A stretch of DNA of 64,000 bases from Streptomyces albidus (ex Kaewkla and Franco 2022) (GTDB lineage Bacteria; Actinomycetota; Actinomycetes; Streptomycetales; Streptomycetaceae), in contig NZ_JACBXA010000006.1 of assembly GCF_013870515.1 (NCBI RefSeq), positions 1-64,000 of the forward strand, in the 5' to 3' direction. Positions 51,513-60,478 of this stretch are shown in pieces; the first letter of the stretch is position 1; each line of letters begins with the position of its first letter. The position numbers and the translations under genes were made by a program. The notes below the pieces were generated by a model, which was given only the letters and a program-made list of their open reading frames with translations, did not search any database and was not told where the DNA came from.

Positions 51513-52544
51513 TCAGTCCTCGACGAGCCGGCCACCCACGACGGTGTCCGTGCCGTCGACGGAGACGGTGCAGCCGCGCATCGCGATGTCCACGTGCGCG
51601 TACGACTCGCGGCCCAGGACCGGGTGCGGACCTGTCGACCAGAGGAAGTTCCCGGCGAACGCACGGGCGTCCATGCCCATCAGCTCGCCCTTGCCGTACA
51701 GGGCCGTGGCGAACCAGTCGGCGCTCTTCATCAGGCCCCAGCCCATGTGGGAGAGGCTGCGGGCCCACTGGTCGTCCGCGTCCTCGAAGAAGCTCTCCAG
51801 CAGCTTCGCCTCGGCGCCACCCGAGATCTTCTCGATGTGCCCGTCGGCGATGTGCAGCGTGACGGGGTCGCGGACGTACTCCTTGAAGGGCAGCAGGATG
51901 TCGCCCTCGGCCAGCACCAGCTGCCCGTCGGAGAACTCCGGCCAGCACAGCACCATCGTGCTGGGCCAGTGGTCCCAGCGGCCGGGGTCGTCGGCGAAGC
52001 CCACCTGGAACTCGGGGTGCGCGCCCTTGAGCTGAACGGTCAGATCGGTGCCCGCGTCGGAGGTGACGCGCATGATCTCCGAGCGCTTCAGCAGGCCGGC
52101 CGCCTGGAGCACGCGCTCCTTGTCGCCCTCCTGAGGGAGATTGCGTATGAGCACGTCAGGTGCGTCGCAGACGAAGATGATCCGGGTGCCCGCCTTGAGG
52201 ATCTCCTGCTGAAGGGGGGCGTGGATGAAGCCCTCCTGGGTGAGGTCGACGACGAGGTCGGCCGACTTCAGCAGGTCCTGGGCGGTGCTGTCGTTGAGCA
52301 CGGAGGTCAGTCCCGGCCCGGAGCCGGTGCGTGTGCTGTCCGACGGGGACGCGTTGCCGCCGGGCACGGTGGCGGCGATGACGTGGGCTCCCAGCGACTT
52401 CGCGGCTCCGAAGGCCGCGGCGACGTAGTCCCCTCGGCTTCCCGGCTCGGACAGGACGACGACGTGCTCGTCCTCCTTCAGCTTGCACAGCTCCAGTTCG
52501 CGGGTGAAGGCGTCCAGCAGGTCGACGGACGACAGATCGAACAT
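51513..52544 (-). CDS. nicX: 2,5-dihydroxypyridine 5,6-dioxygenase
   Basis: A 343-residue protein matching the NicX extradiol-like dioxygenase family. Probable iron ligands are SLSHMGWG (H266) and ESYAHVDIAM (H317, D319), spaced as in the characterised enzyme. It opens 2,5-dihydroxypyridine to N-formylmaleamate using Fe(II) and O2. CTGGAGGAACACCC precedes the ATG. First gene of the main cluster transcript; two palindromic elements lie in its upstream region. Confidence 0.92.
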   Translation of the reverse strand: MFDLSSVDLLDAFTRELELCKLKEDEHVVVLSEPGSRGDYVAAAFGAAKSLGAHVIAATVPGGNASPSDSTRTGSGPGLTSVLNDSTAQDLLKSADLVVDLTQEGFIHAPLQQEILKAGTRIIFVCDAPDVLIRNLPQEGDKERVLQAAGLLKRSEIMRVTSDAGTDLTVQLKGAHPEFQVGFADDPGRWDHWPSTMVLCWPEFSDGQLVLAEGDILLPFKEYVRDPVTLHIADGHIEKISGGAEAKLLESFFEDADDQWARSLSHMGWGLMKSADWFATALYGKGELMGMDARAFAGNFLWSTGPHPVLGRESYAHVDIAMRGCTVSVDGTDTVVGGRLVED

Positions 52545-52616
52545 GGGTGTTCCTCCAGGAGTCTTCGCTTCAGCTATGGACCGCGGGACGGTGCCTCCCC
52601 GGTACGGGAGCGTCCG

Positions 52617-52637
52617 TCTCAATGCGTCGCGTTGAGA
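52617..52637. promoter_or_regulatory. Near-perfect 21-bp palindrome upstream of nicX
   Basis: TCTCAA and TTGAGA arms flank a GCG-t-CGC centre; only one base pair in the palindrome fails. It lies 73 bp before the nicX ATG, a position suited to an operator distinct from the composite site. Confidence 0.5.
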
Positions 52638-52724
52638 TCACAGGGAACGAGCGCAGGCCGAATCCGGCCCTCCGCTTTGCCTTTGACCAGCAGAAATACG
52701 CAGGCTCTGGGTGCCTGGTGGAAC

Positions 52725-52757
52725 TAATCCGAACACGTACTAACTTGCCTTGGCAAG
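52725..52757 (-). promoter_or_regulatory. Nicotinate-regulon composite site, copy 2
   Basis: TAATCCGAACACGTACTA (52725-52742) identical to copy 1, one extra A, then CTTGCC-TT-GGCAAG (52744-52757), a perfect inverted repeat of the CTTG-N6-CAAG type. It lies about 180 bp upstream of nicX. Confidence 0.7.
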
Positions 52758-52946
52758 GGTTCGCGCAGGAGTTCACGGGGATTTTTCAGGGGCGTCTGAT
52801 CGATCAGGCGTTGCGTCTGCGCCGGTACGAAAGAGTCGTACGACCGCGCCCCCGGGCGGGCCCGTAGCGCGGATGAGAGCCAACTCGGCCTCGTTCGGGC
52901 GGAGTTGTGGAAGCCCTCTGTATGCCGCGCCTGTTCGCCGGGCCCG

Positions 52947-54992
52947 CTACTTCTCGCGCCCGTTGCGCTTGCCGGACGAGGGGCCGGCGGCGGGCCCCCG
53001 CCGCACCGAACCGGGCGCCGCCCAGTTCGCGCGCTTCTTCAGCCGCTTGCGTGCCAGCTCGGACGACTCCAGCTGCCAGGGCACCGAGGTCACCATGACG
53101 CCGGGCGTGTAGAGCAGCCGTCCCTTCAGGCGCAGCGCGCTCTGGTTGTGCAGCAGTTGCTCGTACCAGCGGCCCACGACGTACTCCGGGATGTACACGC
53201 TCACCACGTCGCGGGGATTCTCCTTGCGCAGCCGCTTCACGTAGTCGATGACGGGGCGCGTGATCTCGCGGTAGGGCGAGTCCAGGATCTTCAGCGGTAC
53301 GTCGATGCCGGCCTCTTCCCAGTCCTTGCGCAGCTGTGCGGTCTCCTGGGCGTCCACGCTGATGGTGAGCGCCTCCAGGGAGTCCGAGCGCATCAGACGG
53401 GCGTAGGCGAGCGCACGCAGCGTCGGCTTGTGCGTCTTGGAGACCAGGACGATGGAGTGGACGCGGGAGGGCCGCACGCGCTTCTCGTCGGGGTCGTCCG
53501 CGGCGAGTTCCTCCGAGACGAGGTCGTAGTGCCGCCGGATCGCCGTCATCACGCCGTAGAAGAGCAGCATGCCCAAGAGCGAGACCCACGCGCCGTGCGA
53601 GAACTTCGTGACCAGCACGACGACCAGGACGAGCCCCGTGAAGAAGGCACCGAAGGAGTTGATCGCCCGGGAGCGGTGCATGCGGCGGCGCGCGCTCGTG
53701 TCGGTCTCGTCGCTCAGCAGGCGGTTCCAGTGACGGACCATGCCGATCTGGCTGAGGGTGAAGGAGACGAAGACGCCGACGATGTAGAGCTGGATGAGGC
53801 GCGTGGAGTCGGCCTCGTAGACGACGACCAGTATCGCGGCGGCACCGGAGAGCATCACGATGCCGTTGGAGAAGGCGAGACGGTCGCCGCGGGTGTGCAA
53901 CTGCCGCGGCAGGTAACGGTCCTGGGCGAGGATCGAGCCGAGGAGCGGGAAGCCGTTGTAGGCGGTGTTGGCGGCGAGGAAGAGGACCAGGGCGGTCGCT
54001 CCGGCCAGGAACACGAACGGGGCCGTGCCGTCCCCGAACACCGCGGCCGCCACTTGGGAGATGACCGGGTTCTGGGCGTAACCCGGGCCTGCCGGCTGGC
54101 CGTTGATGATCAGGTCCTTCGCCGGGTTCTCCGCCATCTTCACATGGGTGACCAGTGCCAGGATGATCACGCCGCAGAACATCACGACGGCGATCAGGCC
54201 CATCATCGCGAGGGTGTTGGCGGCGTTCTTGGACTTGGGCTTGCGGAAGGCCGGCACGCCGTTGCTGATCGCCTCGACCCCCGTGAGGGCCGCGCAGCCG
54301 GAGGAGAACGCACGCAGCAGGAGGAATGCGAGGGCGAAACCCGCCAGTCCGCCGCCGTGTTCGGCCTGGATCTCGAAGTCGGCAGTGGGCGCCCGCATCT
54401 CCTGTCCGAGCACTGCCCCGCGTATGACCCCCCACGCGATCATCAGGAAGACGCCGGCGACGAAGCAGTACGTGGGAATCGCGAACAGCTTGCCCGACTC
54501 CCGTACCCCCCGCAGATTCATCAGCGTCAGCAGGAGGATCGTCACGACCGCTGCGGCGGTCTTGTGCTCGACGATGAACGGCACCGCCGAACCGAGGTTC
54601 TCCACGCCCGAGGAGATGGAGACCGCCACCGTCAGCACGTAGTCGACGAGCAGGGCGCTGGCGACCGTCAGACCCGCGCGGCGGCCGAGGTTGGTGGTGG
54701 CGACCTCGTAGTCACCACCGCCGGACGGGTAGGCGCGCACGTTCTGCCGGTAGGAAGCGACCACCGTGAACATCAGCACCACGACCGCGAGGGCGATCCA
54801 CGGGCTGAAGTGATACGCCGACGCACCGGCGATGGACAGGACGAGCAGCACCTCTCCCGGTGCGTACGCCACCGACGAGAGCGGGTCGGAGGCGAAGACC
54901 GGCAGCGCGATGCGCTTGGGCAGCAGCGTTTCGCCGAGCCGGTCGCTGCGAAGCGCTCGCCCCAGCAGGAGTCGTTTTGGCAGATGGGTCAT
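52947..54992 (-). CDS. APC-superfamily permease, KimA-like potassium transporter
   Basis: A 681-residue protein with 12 hydrophobic segments (residues about 30-470) and a soluble C-terminal domain. It resembles Bacillus KimA closely: SDPLSSVAYAPGEVLLVLSI, SYRQNVRAYPSGGGDYEVAT, LLVDYVLTVAVSISSG, FSSGCAALTGVEAISNGVPA, and HNQSALRLKGRLL near the end. KimA imports K+ with protons and is inhibited by c-di-AMP through its C-terminal domain. It is divergent from two TrkA-type genes, which supports a role in K+ transport. ATG at 54992 or GTG at 55001 could be the start; neither has a clear Shine-Dalgarno. Confidence 0.85.
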   Translation of the reverse strand: MTHLPKRLLLGRALRSDRLGETLLPKRIALPVFASDPLSSVAYAPGEVLLVLSIAGASAYHFSPWIALAVVVLMFTVVASYRQNVRAYPSGGGDYEVATTNLGRRAGLTVASALLVDYVLTVAVSISSGVENLGSAVPFIVEHKTAAAVVTILLLTLMNLRGVRESGKLFAIPTYCFVAGVFLMIAWGVIRGAVLGQEMRAPTADFEIQAEHGGGLAGFALAFLLLRAFSSGCAALTGVEAISNGVPAFRKPKSKNAANTLAMMGLIAVVMFCGVIILALVTHVKMAENPAKDLIINGQPAGPGYAQNPVISQVAAAVFGDGTAPFVFLAGATALVLFLAANTAYNGFPLLGSILAQDRYLPRQLHTRGDRLAFSNGIVMLSGAAAILVVVYEADSTRLIQLYIVGVFVSFTLSQIGMVRHWNRLLSDETDTSARRRMHRSRAINSFGAFFTGLVLVVVLVTKFSHGAWVSLLGMLLFYGVMTAIRRHYDLVSEELAADDPDEKRVRPSRVHSIVLVSKTHKPTLRALAYARLMRSDSLEALTISVDAQETAQLRKDWEEAGIDVPLKILDSPYREITRPVIDYVKRLRKENPRDVVSVYIPEYVVGRWYEQLLHNQSALRLKGRLLYTPGVMVTSVPWQLESSELARKRLKKRANWAAPGSVRRGPAAGPSSGKRNGREK

Positions 54993-55070
54993 CCTGGGCA
55001 CGGGGAGGATCGTATGCGGTCGGCCGTGCGATCCTGATACGGCCCGCTGTACGTGACGAGAGGGACGGGC

Positions 55071-55739
55071 GTGCATGTAGTGATCATGGGCTGCGGCCGA
55101 GTTGGCGCTGAGCTCGCACAGGCATTGGAGCAGCAGGGCCATACAGTCGCGGTCGTGGACCAGGACCCGACGGCATTCCGCCGTCTGGGATCGGGCTTCG
55201 GCGGGCGACGGGTGTCCGGTGTGGGATTCGACCAGGACACCCTGCGGGAGGCCGGCATCGAGGAGGCCGGCGCCTTCGCGGCGGTCAGCAGCGGCGACAA
55301 CTCGAACATCATCGCAGCCCGGGTGGCCAGGGAGATGTTCGGAATCGAGCACGTCGCCGCCCGCATCTACGACCCCAAGCGGGCCGAGGTCTACCAGCGC
55401 CTGGGCATCCCCACCGTGGCGACGGTGCGGTGGACGGCCGACCAGATGCTGCGCCGGCTGCTTCCCTCAGGCGCCGAACCGCTGTGGCGGGACCCCAGCG
55501 GCGGAGTGCAGTTGGCGGAGGTGCACACGTCCGCGAAGTGGGTGGGTCACCGTGTCAGCAAGCTCCAGGAGGAGGGCGGCGTCCGCGTGGCGTTCCTCAC
55601 ACGCGTGGGCGAGGCGATGCTGCCGACCTCGGAAACGGTGCTCCAGGAAGGCGATCTGGTGCATGTGATGATGCGCTGCGATCAGATCGATCAGGTGGAG
55701 GCCGTCTTCTCGAGGGGCCCCGAGGAGGGAAATTCGTGA
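55071..55739 (+). CDS. TrkA-type K+ channel/transporter regulatory protein 1
   Basis: A 222-residue protein with an RCK N-terminal Rossmann domain (VVIMGCGRVGAELAQALEQQ, AVVDQD) and a TrkA-C domain (WVGHRVSKLQEEGGVRVAFL). Binds NAD(H) or ATP and gates K+ transport. GTG at 55071 follows GAGAGGGACGGGC. The divergent gene encodes the KimA-like permease, sharing a promoter region of about 80 bp. Confidence 0.9.
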   Translation: MHVVIMGCGRVGAELAQALEQQGHTVAVVDQDPTAFRRLGSGFGGRRVSGVGFDQDTLREAGIEEAGAFAAVSSGDNSNIIAARVAREMFGIEHVAARIYDPKRAEVYQRLGIPTVATVRWTADQMLRRLLPSGAEPLWRDPSGGVQLAEVHTSAKWVGHRVSKLQEEGGVRVAFLTRVGEAMLPTSETVLQEGDLVHVMMRCDQIDQVEAVFSRGPEEGNS

Positions 55740-55773
55740 ACGGCGCACGCACAGCGAACAGGGGACGCGGCCG

Positions 55774-56436
55774 ATGAGGGTAGCTATTGCGGGTGCGGGC
55801 GCCGTCGGCCGCTCCATCGCGGGCGAGCTGCTGGAGAACGGGCACGAGGTGCTGCTCATCGACAAGGCGCCGACAGCGATCTCGGTGGAGCGTGTGCCGC
55901 AGGCCGAGTGGCTCCTGGCCGACGCCTGCGAGATCACCTCGCTCGACGAGGCGGCCCTGGAACGCTGCAACGTGGTCATCGCGGCGACGGGCGACGACAA
56001 GGTCAACCTCGTGGTCTCGCTGCTCGCCAAGACCGAGTACGGGGTGCCGCGGGTCGTCTCGCGCGTCAACAACCCCAAGAACGAATGGCTGTTCAACGAA
56101 TCGTGGGGCGTCGACGTCGCCGTCTCGACCCCGCGGCTGATGTCGGCCCTGGTCGAGGAGGCGGTGAGCGTCGGCGACCTGGTGCGCCTGCTCCGCTTCT
56201 CGCAGGGTGACGCGAACCTGGTCGAGTTGACGCTGCCGCCGGAGGCTGCGCTGGCCGGGACCCGGGTGGGCGACGTCTCCTGGCCGGAGGACACGGCCCT
56301 GGTCACCATCATCCGCGGCAACAGGGTGCTGGTGCCGGACAAGGACGACGCGCTGGAGGTGGGCGACGAGCTGCTGTTCGTCGCCGCACCCGCGCGTGAA
56401 GAGCAGTTGGAGGACCTGCTGTCGGTCCGGGGCTGA
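55774..56436 (+). CDS. TrkA-type K+ channel/transporter regulatory protein 2
   Basis: A 220-residue paralogue: VAIAGAGAVGRSIAGELLEN, VVIAATGDDKVNLVVSLLAK, then a TrkA-C domain with GTRVGDVSWPEDTALVTIIR. Only 34 bp after the first gene, so they form an operon and probably a heteromeric regulator, like the CeoB/CeoC pair of mycobacteria. Confidence 0.9.
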   Translation: MRVAIAGAGAVGRSIAGELLENGHEVLLIDKAPTAISVERVPQAEWLLADACEITSLDEAALERCNVVIAATGDDKVNLVVSLLAKTEYGVPRVVSRVNNPKNEWLFNESWGVDVAVSTPRLMSALVEEAVSVGDLVRLLRFSQGDANLVELTLPPEAALAGTRVGDVSWPEDTALVTIIRGNRVLVPDKDDALEVGDELLFVAAPAREEQLEDLLSVRG

Positions 56437-56550
56437 CCTGCCGCGGCTCCACGGCGGTCCACACGTCAGTCACGTCGCGACACCGTCAACCAGGCGCAGC
56501 GCTGGGGCAGTTCCCCCTGATGCCGCGCCCGGAGACCGCACCGGGTGTGC

Positions 56551-57438
56551 TCAGCGGCGGTGGCGCCCGGCCTGTCCGCGGCCGGGGTCCTCCGGCAGCC
56601 TCTCCGACTCGGCGAGCAGCTCACGGGAGGCGTCGTCGGAGAGAGCGTCGCCGATGTCCCCGAGGGTCTTCTCCTCGCGCTCCCGTTCCTTCTCGGCCCG
56701 CTCCTCGGCCTCCATCTCGGCGATGACATTGATCGGCGCCGGGGCCTTCGCCAGGAAGATCCAGGTCAGATAGACGGCCAGCAGGAACGGCGGGATCTTC
56801 AACGCCACGGTGACCCAGCCGAACCTGGTGGCGTCGGCCCCCGAGAGGTACATCGGGAAGAGGATGGCGCTCTTGCCGAGCAGGATGAGGCCCCATGCGT
56901 AACTGGCCTTCGTGTAGGCCTTCTTGCGGCCCGGATTCCTCTTGCGCCAGGACAGGTTCTCCTTGAACACCGGCCCGAGGACCAAGCCGAGGAGCGGCAC
57001 GCCCGCGGCCGCTGTGATGATGTACGCCAGGGCGAGACCCAGCGTGTAGAGCATGCCCGGCAGGTAGAACGCCTTGGCGTCGCCGGTCATCATCGCGAAC
57101 AGCACACCGAAGGCAACACCGAAGACGCCGCTGAAGGCGTGCTTGACGGTGTCCTTGCGGATCAGCCGGAAGACGCCCAGCACGGCGGACAGGCCGAGGG
57201 CCGTCAGCGCCGCGGCGTGGATGTCCTTGTTGATGGTGAACATGGTGATGAAGACGAGGCCGGGGACCGTCGTCTCCACGAGGCCGCGCACTCCGCCGAA
57301 GGCGTCGAAGAGGGCTGCTTCCGTGACGGCGCGCGGCGCCGCCGCCTCGCCGTCGGTTCGGGTCGCGGTTCCGGATTCCGGGCCTGCGTCGGCCCGTTCG
57401 CCGGTTCCGTCGGCGGCCGGCTTGTCGAGGGGGGTCAC
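56551..57438 (-). CDS. DUF3159 membrane protein
   Basis: A 295-residue protein. A hydrophilic N-terminus is followed by about six hydrophobic segments (VPGLVFITMFTINKDIHAAA, GMLYTLGLALAYIITAAAGV, AYAWG type) and an acidic, helical C-terminus (EMEAEERAEKEREREEKT). DUF3159 proteins are actinobacterial and uncharacterised. The GTG start follows CAGGAGTAGCGG, which overlaps the end of the OB-fold gene, so the two are co-translated. Confidence 0.88.
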   Translation of the reverse strand: MTPLDKPAADGTGERADAGPESGTATRTDGEAAAPRAVTEAALFDAFGGVRGLVETTVPGLVFITMFTINKDIHAAALTALGLSAVLGVFRLIRKDTVKHAFSGVFGVAFGVLFAMMTGDAKAFYLPGMLYTLGLALAYIITAAAGVPLLGLVLGPVFKENLSWRKRNPGRKKAYTKASYAWGLILLGKSAILFPMYLSGADATRFGWVTVALKIPPFLLAVYLTWIFLAKAPAPINVIAEMEAEERAEKEREREEKTLGDIGDALSDDASRELLAESERLPEDPGRGQAGRHRR

Positions 57439-57441
57439 CCG

Positions 57442-57852
57442 CTACTCCTGTCCGAGGGGTCGCAGCTCGTACTTCGGGTTGAACATCACCGGGCGGCCGT
57501 GACTGAGCGAGACCCTGCCCCAGGCGACCAGGATGCGCCCCGGCTCTATGCCCGCTATGGCGCGACGGCCCAGCCAGACCACGTCCAGGGCGGCGGAACC
57601 GTCGAACAGCTCCGCCTCCAGGGTCGGCACCCCGGCACGCGGCCGGAGGGTGACGGTGCGCAGCGTACCTGTGACCCGCACGATCTGGCGGTCACCGCAG
57701 GCGGCGATGCGGGTGCAGCCCTTGCTGTCCGCCTCCTCCCGCAGCTCCTGCGAGTGGAGGTCCTCCTCGGAGGAGGACAGCCGCTCGAGGAAGCGCTTGA
57801 AGCGCCCGCCCCCGCCTCGCTCGTCCTTCTCTGCTCGGATGGCCCCTGTCAT
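57442..57852 (-). CDS. OB-fold nucleic-acid-binding protein
   Basis: A 136-residue protein with an OB-fold (RQIVRVTGTLRTVTLRPRAG, LEAELFDGSAALDVVWLGRR, IEPGRILVAWGRVS). Small OB-fold proteins of this type are conserved next to DUF3159 and DUF3710 in Streptomyces. Precise role unknown; single-stranded DNA or RNA binding is inferred from fold. ATG at 57852 begins the conserved part. Confidence 0.8.
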   Translation of the reverse strand: MTGAIRAEKDERGGGGRFKRFLERLSSSEEDLHSQELREEADSKGCTRIAACGDRQIVRVTGTLRTVTLRPRAGVPTLEAELFDGSAALDVVWLGRRAIAGIEPGRILVAWGRVSLSHGRPVMFNPKYELRPLGQE

Positions 57853-58111
57853 GGTGCCAGGGTACCGGTGTGCCCCTGGCCCGATGACGCCCCAGGACCC
57901 GTACGGATGATGCTGCTCGGGGCTCGTACGGGCAGCCGCGCGGAAGGCGCTCATACGCCCGCCGGAGGCCCCCGGGCACGTCCGCCGCACCACGGGCGTC
58001 ACCCGGCCGTGCGAGGCCCACACAGCGGTCCTGCGTGCACTCCCGCCGGCTTCACCGGACCCGGAGCCCTGCTTCAGGACTCCGTACGGACACCTCCCCC
58101 GCGGCCAGTAC

Positions 58112-58254
58112 GAGCAGCGGAACCCTGGAAGACGAAGGCGATCGGTCGCGGCGCAGGATCCGTCTCAGCCGAGGGCGTCCACGCTGCCAGGGGAAGTTGA
58201 GCAGCGCGACCTGCCCGAGCCCGACCGGCCTTTGACAGCGACGAGTTGACCTCT
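58112..58254 (-). pseudogene. Decayed ABC-transporter ATP-binding fragment
   Basis: One frame reads GQLVAVKGRSGSGRS, a Walker A with changed residues (GRSGSGRS for GPSGSGKS). A second frame reads PIAFVFQGSAA, the Q-loop context. The rest of the gene is missing and the frames do not join. Remnant of a LolD/MacB-like ATPase. Confidence 0.6.
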
Positions 58255-58398
58255 CGGGTGCTGAAGGAGCCTCCGCGCAGGGCGCGTGTAGGACGCTCGC
58301 GATGCCCGTTGGTGCGGGTGCTCGCCCACGCCCAGCGGGCGCGCCAACCGGTGCGGAAAGGCTTGGAGTTGGCGCCCGTCACCGCCGCACCCGGACAC

Positions 58399-58436
58399 GG
58401 CTGTGGGGTGCCCGCTCATGCGGACACCCCACAGCC
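58399..58436 (-). terminator. Terminator of the dut-DUF3710 operon
   Basis: GGCTGTGGGGTG (58399-58410) pairs perfectly with CACCCCACAGCC (58425-58436), a 12-bp stem. The 14-base loop itself can pair CCGC/GCGG. It lies 15 bases past the DUF3710 stop. Confidence 0.8.
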
Positions 58437-58450
58437 GAGAACTCGGCGGC

Positions 58451-59233
58451 TCAGCGCACCTCGCTGATCTCCGGGCCGCGCTGGAGCTTGTCGAGACCGC
58501 CCGCGAAGCGGGAGCCCTCCTCGACGGTCTCCTGCTGGACCCCGTCCGGAACCATCTGCGCGTCCTCGGGCAGCTTGAGGACGATCGGGTCACGGGGAGC
58601 CATCGGGGACTCGCCACGTACGACCACGGTGTCCTGGAAGATCTGCTCCAGCAGCACGCCCGCCTCCGGCTGGACCGCGCCCTGGCCGGAGATCACACCG
58701 CGCAGGAACCAGCGCGGGCCGTCGACACCGATGAAGCGGACGACCTGGACGCCGTTCGTACCGTCCGGCAGCTGCACCGGGACCTGCGCGCGCAGCTCCC
58801 AGCCCAGCGGGCCCTCGACCTCGTCGATGACACCGCCCTGCTTGGTGATCCCCGTCGCGATCTCCTCACGCACCTCTTCCCAGAGGCCCTCGCGCTTGGG
58901 CGCGGCGAACGCCTGGAGCTGGACGGCGCTGTCCCGGATCACGAGCGTGGCCGCGACGATCGCGTCCCCCGCGACCTCGACCCGCAGCTCCATGCCCTCG
59001 ACGCCCGGTACGTACATGCCGCCGAGGTTCACGCGGCTGTTGCCCGGGTCGGTCACCTCGCTCACATCCCAGGGACCGTCGGGGCGAGGCGCCGGCGGCA
59101 GCTTCACGCGGGCGGCTGCGGCGTCGGTGACGCCGTCGGCAGGGTCAGACTGCCGGGCGGCGTCCTGCCCGTCCGTCGCGTCCGCGGCGCCCGTCTCAGG
59201 CTCTTCGCTCTTGTTGCGACGACGTCCGAACAC
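58451..59233 (-). CDS. DUF3710 protein
   Basis: A 260-residue soluble protein conserved in actinobacteria (PRPDGPWDVSEV, NLGGMYVPGVEGMELRVEVA, VQVVRFIGVDGPRWFLRGVI). Always close to dut in Streptomyces and mycobacteria. GTG start with AGAGGACA upstream, two bases from the dut stop. Function unknown. Confidence 0.9.
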   Translation of the reverse strand: MFGRRRNKSEEPETGAADATDGQDAARQSDPADGVTDAAAARVKLPPAPRPDGPWDVSEVTDPGNSRVNLGGMYVPGVEGMELRVEVAGDAIVAATLVIRDSAVQLQAFAAPKREGLWEEVREEIATGITKQGGVIDEVEGPLGWELRAQVPVQLPDGTNGVQVVRFIGVDGPRWFLRGVISGQGAVQPEAGVLLEQIFQDTVVVRGESPMAPRDPIVLKLPEDAQMVPDGVQQETVEEGSRFAGGLDKLQRGPEISEVR

Positions 59234-59234
59234 G

Positions 59235-59756
59235 TCACTGTCCTCTCAGGTCGGATTGCCGGTCGGCTCCGACCGGAACGTAGTCATTCTGATGTGCGGC
59301 GGCCTGGTTGTGACCGCCTGTGGAGCCGAATCCCCCCGCGGCCCGTGCCGAGCCCGGCAACTCCGCCACCTCGTGGAAACGCACCTTCTCCACTTGCTGG
59401 ACGATGAGTTGGGCAATGCGGTCGAGTCGCTCGAACCGCACGGACTCGCGCGGATCAAGATTGGCCACAATCACCTTGATCTCTCCACGGTACCCGGCGT
59501 CGACGGTTCCGGGTGCATTGACCAAGGAGATGCCACAGCGGGCTGCGAGCCCGGAACGCGGGTGCACGAACGCCGCGTAGCCGTCGGGCAGCGCGATCGA
59601 GATCCCCGTGGGCACGACGGCACGCTCGCCCGGCGCGAGCTCCACTGCCTCGGTGGTCACGAGGTCGCAGCCCGCGTCGCCGGGATGCGCGTAGGCCGGC
59701 ACGGGGACGTCCGGGTCGAGTCGCCTGAGGAGTACGTCGACGGGCTGCCTGGTCAC
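59235..59756 (-). CDS. dut: dUTP diphosphatase (dUTPase)
   Basis: A 173-residue trimeric dUTPase with all five motifs in order: [27 protein letters not shown] (catalytic Asp), RIAQLIV and [11 protein letters not shown]. It hydrolyses dUTP to dUMP. GTG at 59756 overlaps the thioesterase gene stop (GTGA) and has GAGGTGAACCC before it. An HQND-rich tail of about 20 residues extends past the usual end. Confidence 0.95.
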   Translation of the reverse strand: MTRQPVDVLLRRLDPDVPVPAYAHPGDAGCDLVTTEAVELAPGERAVVPTGISIALPDGYAAFVHPRSGLAARCGISLVNAPGTVDAGYRGEIKVIVANLDPRESVRFERLDRIAQLIVQQVEKVRFHEVAELPGSARAAGGFGSTGGHNQAAAHQNDYVPVGADRQSDLRGQ

Positions 59757-60382
59757 GGGTTCACCTCGAAGGCTCGGGCTCGGCGGACCTGGTCGGGATC
59801 GGCCATCGCGGCCTTGATCTCCTCGTCCCGTCCGTGTTCGGTGAAGTGCTCGACCTTCACCGTGATGAAGAGCGCGTCGGCACGTACGGCGACCGGTCCG
59901 TCGGGGGCGCCGATCCTGCCCGTCGCGCTGCTGAAGATCTTCCGCCCCCGCACGGCGGTGACGGCGGCGCTCAGATGCAGCGCGGTGTCGACTGGCACGG
60001 GACGCACGAAGTCCGTCTCCAGCCGCCCGGTCACCGCGATCGTCTGCATCAGCCAGCCCAGGGAGCCCATCGTCTCGTCCAGGGCGGTGGTCAGCACTCC
60101 GCCGTGTGCCAGCCCTGGAGCACCCTGGTGCACCGGACGCACGGTGAACTCGGCGGTGACGTCCACGCCTTGACCTGCTCTGATCTCCAGGTGAAGCCCG
60201 TGTTCCTGTGCGCCGCCGCATCCGAAACAGTGCTGGTAGTGGGAGCCGAGAAGCTCGCCGGGGGCCGGTGCGTCGGGGTGGCGTACCGGGGCGACGGCGC
60301 CGGGCGGCGGCGTCAGCGATGTCTTCGGCGGTCGCGGGCGGTCCGACGGATCCGGCCCGTTCCGCGGTGGGGCTGCACTCAC
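59753..60382 (-). CDS. PaaI-family hotdog thioesterase
   Basis: A 209-residue protein. Variable N-terminus to about 45, then [20 protein letters not shown] and the hotdog motif [17 protein letters not shown] with the catalytic Asp/Glu region, then [20 protein letters not shown]. Such enzymes hydrolyse acyl-CoA thioesters; substrate unknown. GTG start. It is at the head of the dut-DUF3710 operon. Confidence 0.87.
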   Translation of the reverse strand: MSAAPPRNGPDPSDRPRPPKTSLTPPPGAVAPVRHPDAPAPGELLGSHYQHCFGCGGAQEHGLHLEIRAGQGVDVTAEFTVRPVHQGAPGLAHGGVLTTALDETMGSLGWLMQTIAVTGRLETDFVRPVPVDTALHLSAAVTAVRGRKIFSSATGRIGAPDGPVAVRADALFITVKVEHFTEHGRDEEIKAAMADPDQVRRARAFEVNP

Positions 60383-60478
60383 GTGTGCAGACCTTACCTT
60401 CGAGTTCGCGCGGGACGGCGCCGTACCTGGCCCGGAGCTCCTGAGAGAGCCGCACAGCGCCCATGACAGGCTTGGTGC

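Larger units (their letters stand above)
52545..52946. other. 402-bp control region of the nicotinate cluster
   Basis: No gene. It contains the near-palindrome at 52617-52637, the composite site at 52725-52757 and a CTGATCGATCAG palindrome at 52796-52807 near the end of the KimA-like gene, which might serve in termination. Confidence 0.55.
57853..58450. other. 598-bp gap with an ABC-ATPase remnant and a terminator
   Basis: No intact gene. The middle holds a decayed ABC transporter ATPase fragment (58112-58254), and the end holds the terminator of the DUF3710 operon (58399-58436). Confidence 0.6.

Noticed and set aside
48178-52035. 1285-codon plus-strand open frame opposite the nicotinate genes
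   Set aside because: It runs antisense to several clearly real genes and has the H-, R-, G- and D-rich composition of a high-GC shadow frame.
52905-55037. 710-codon plus-strand frame opposite the KimA-like gene
   Set aside because: Low-complexity antisense frame with no motif; the opposite strand encodes a full APC permease.
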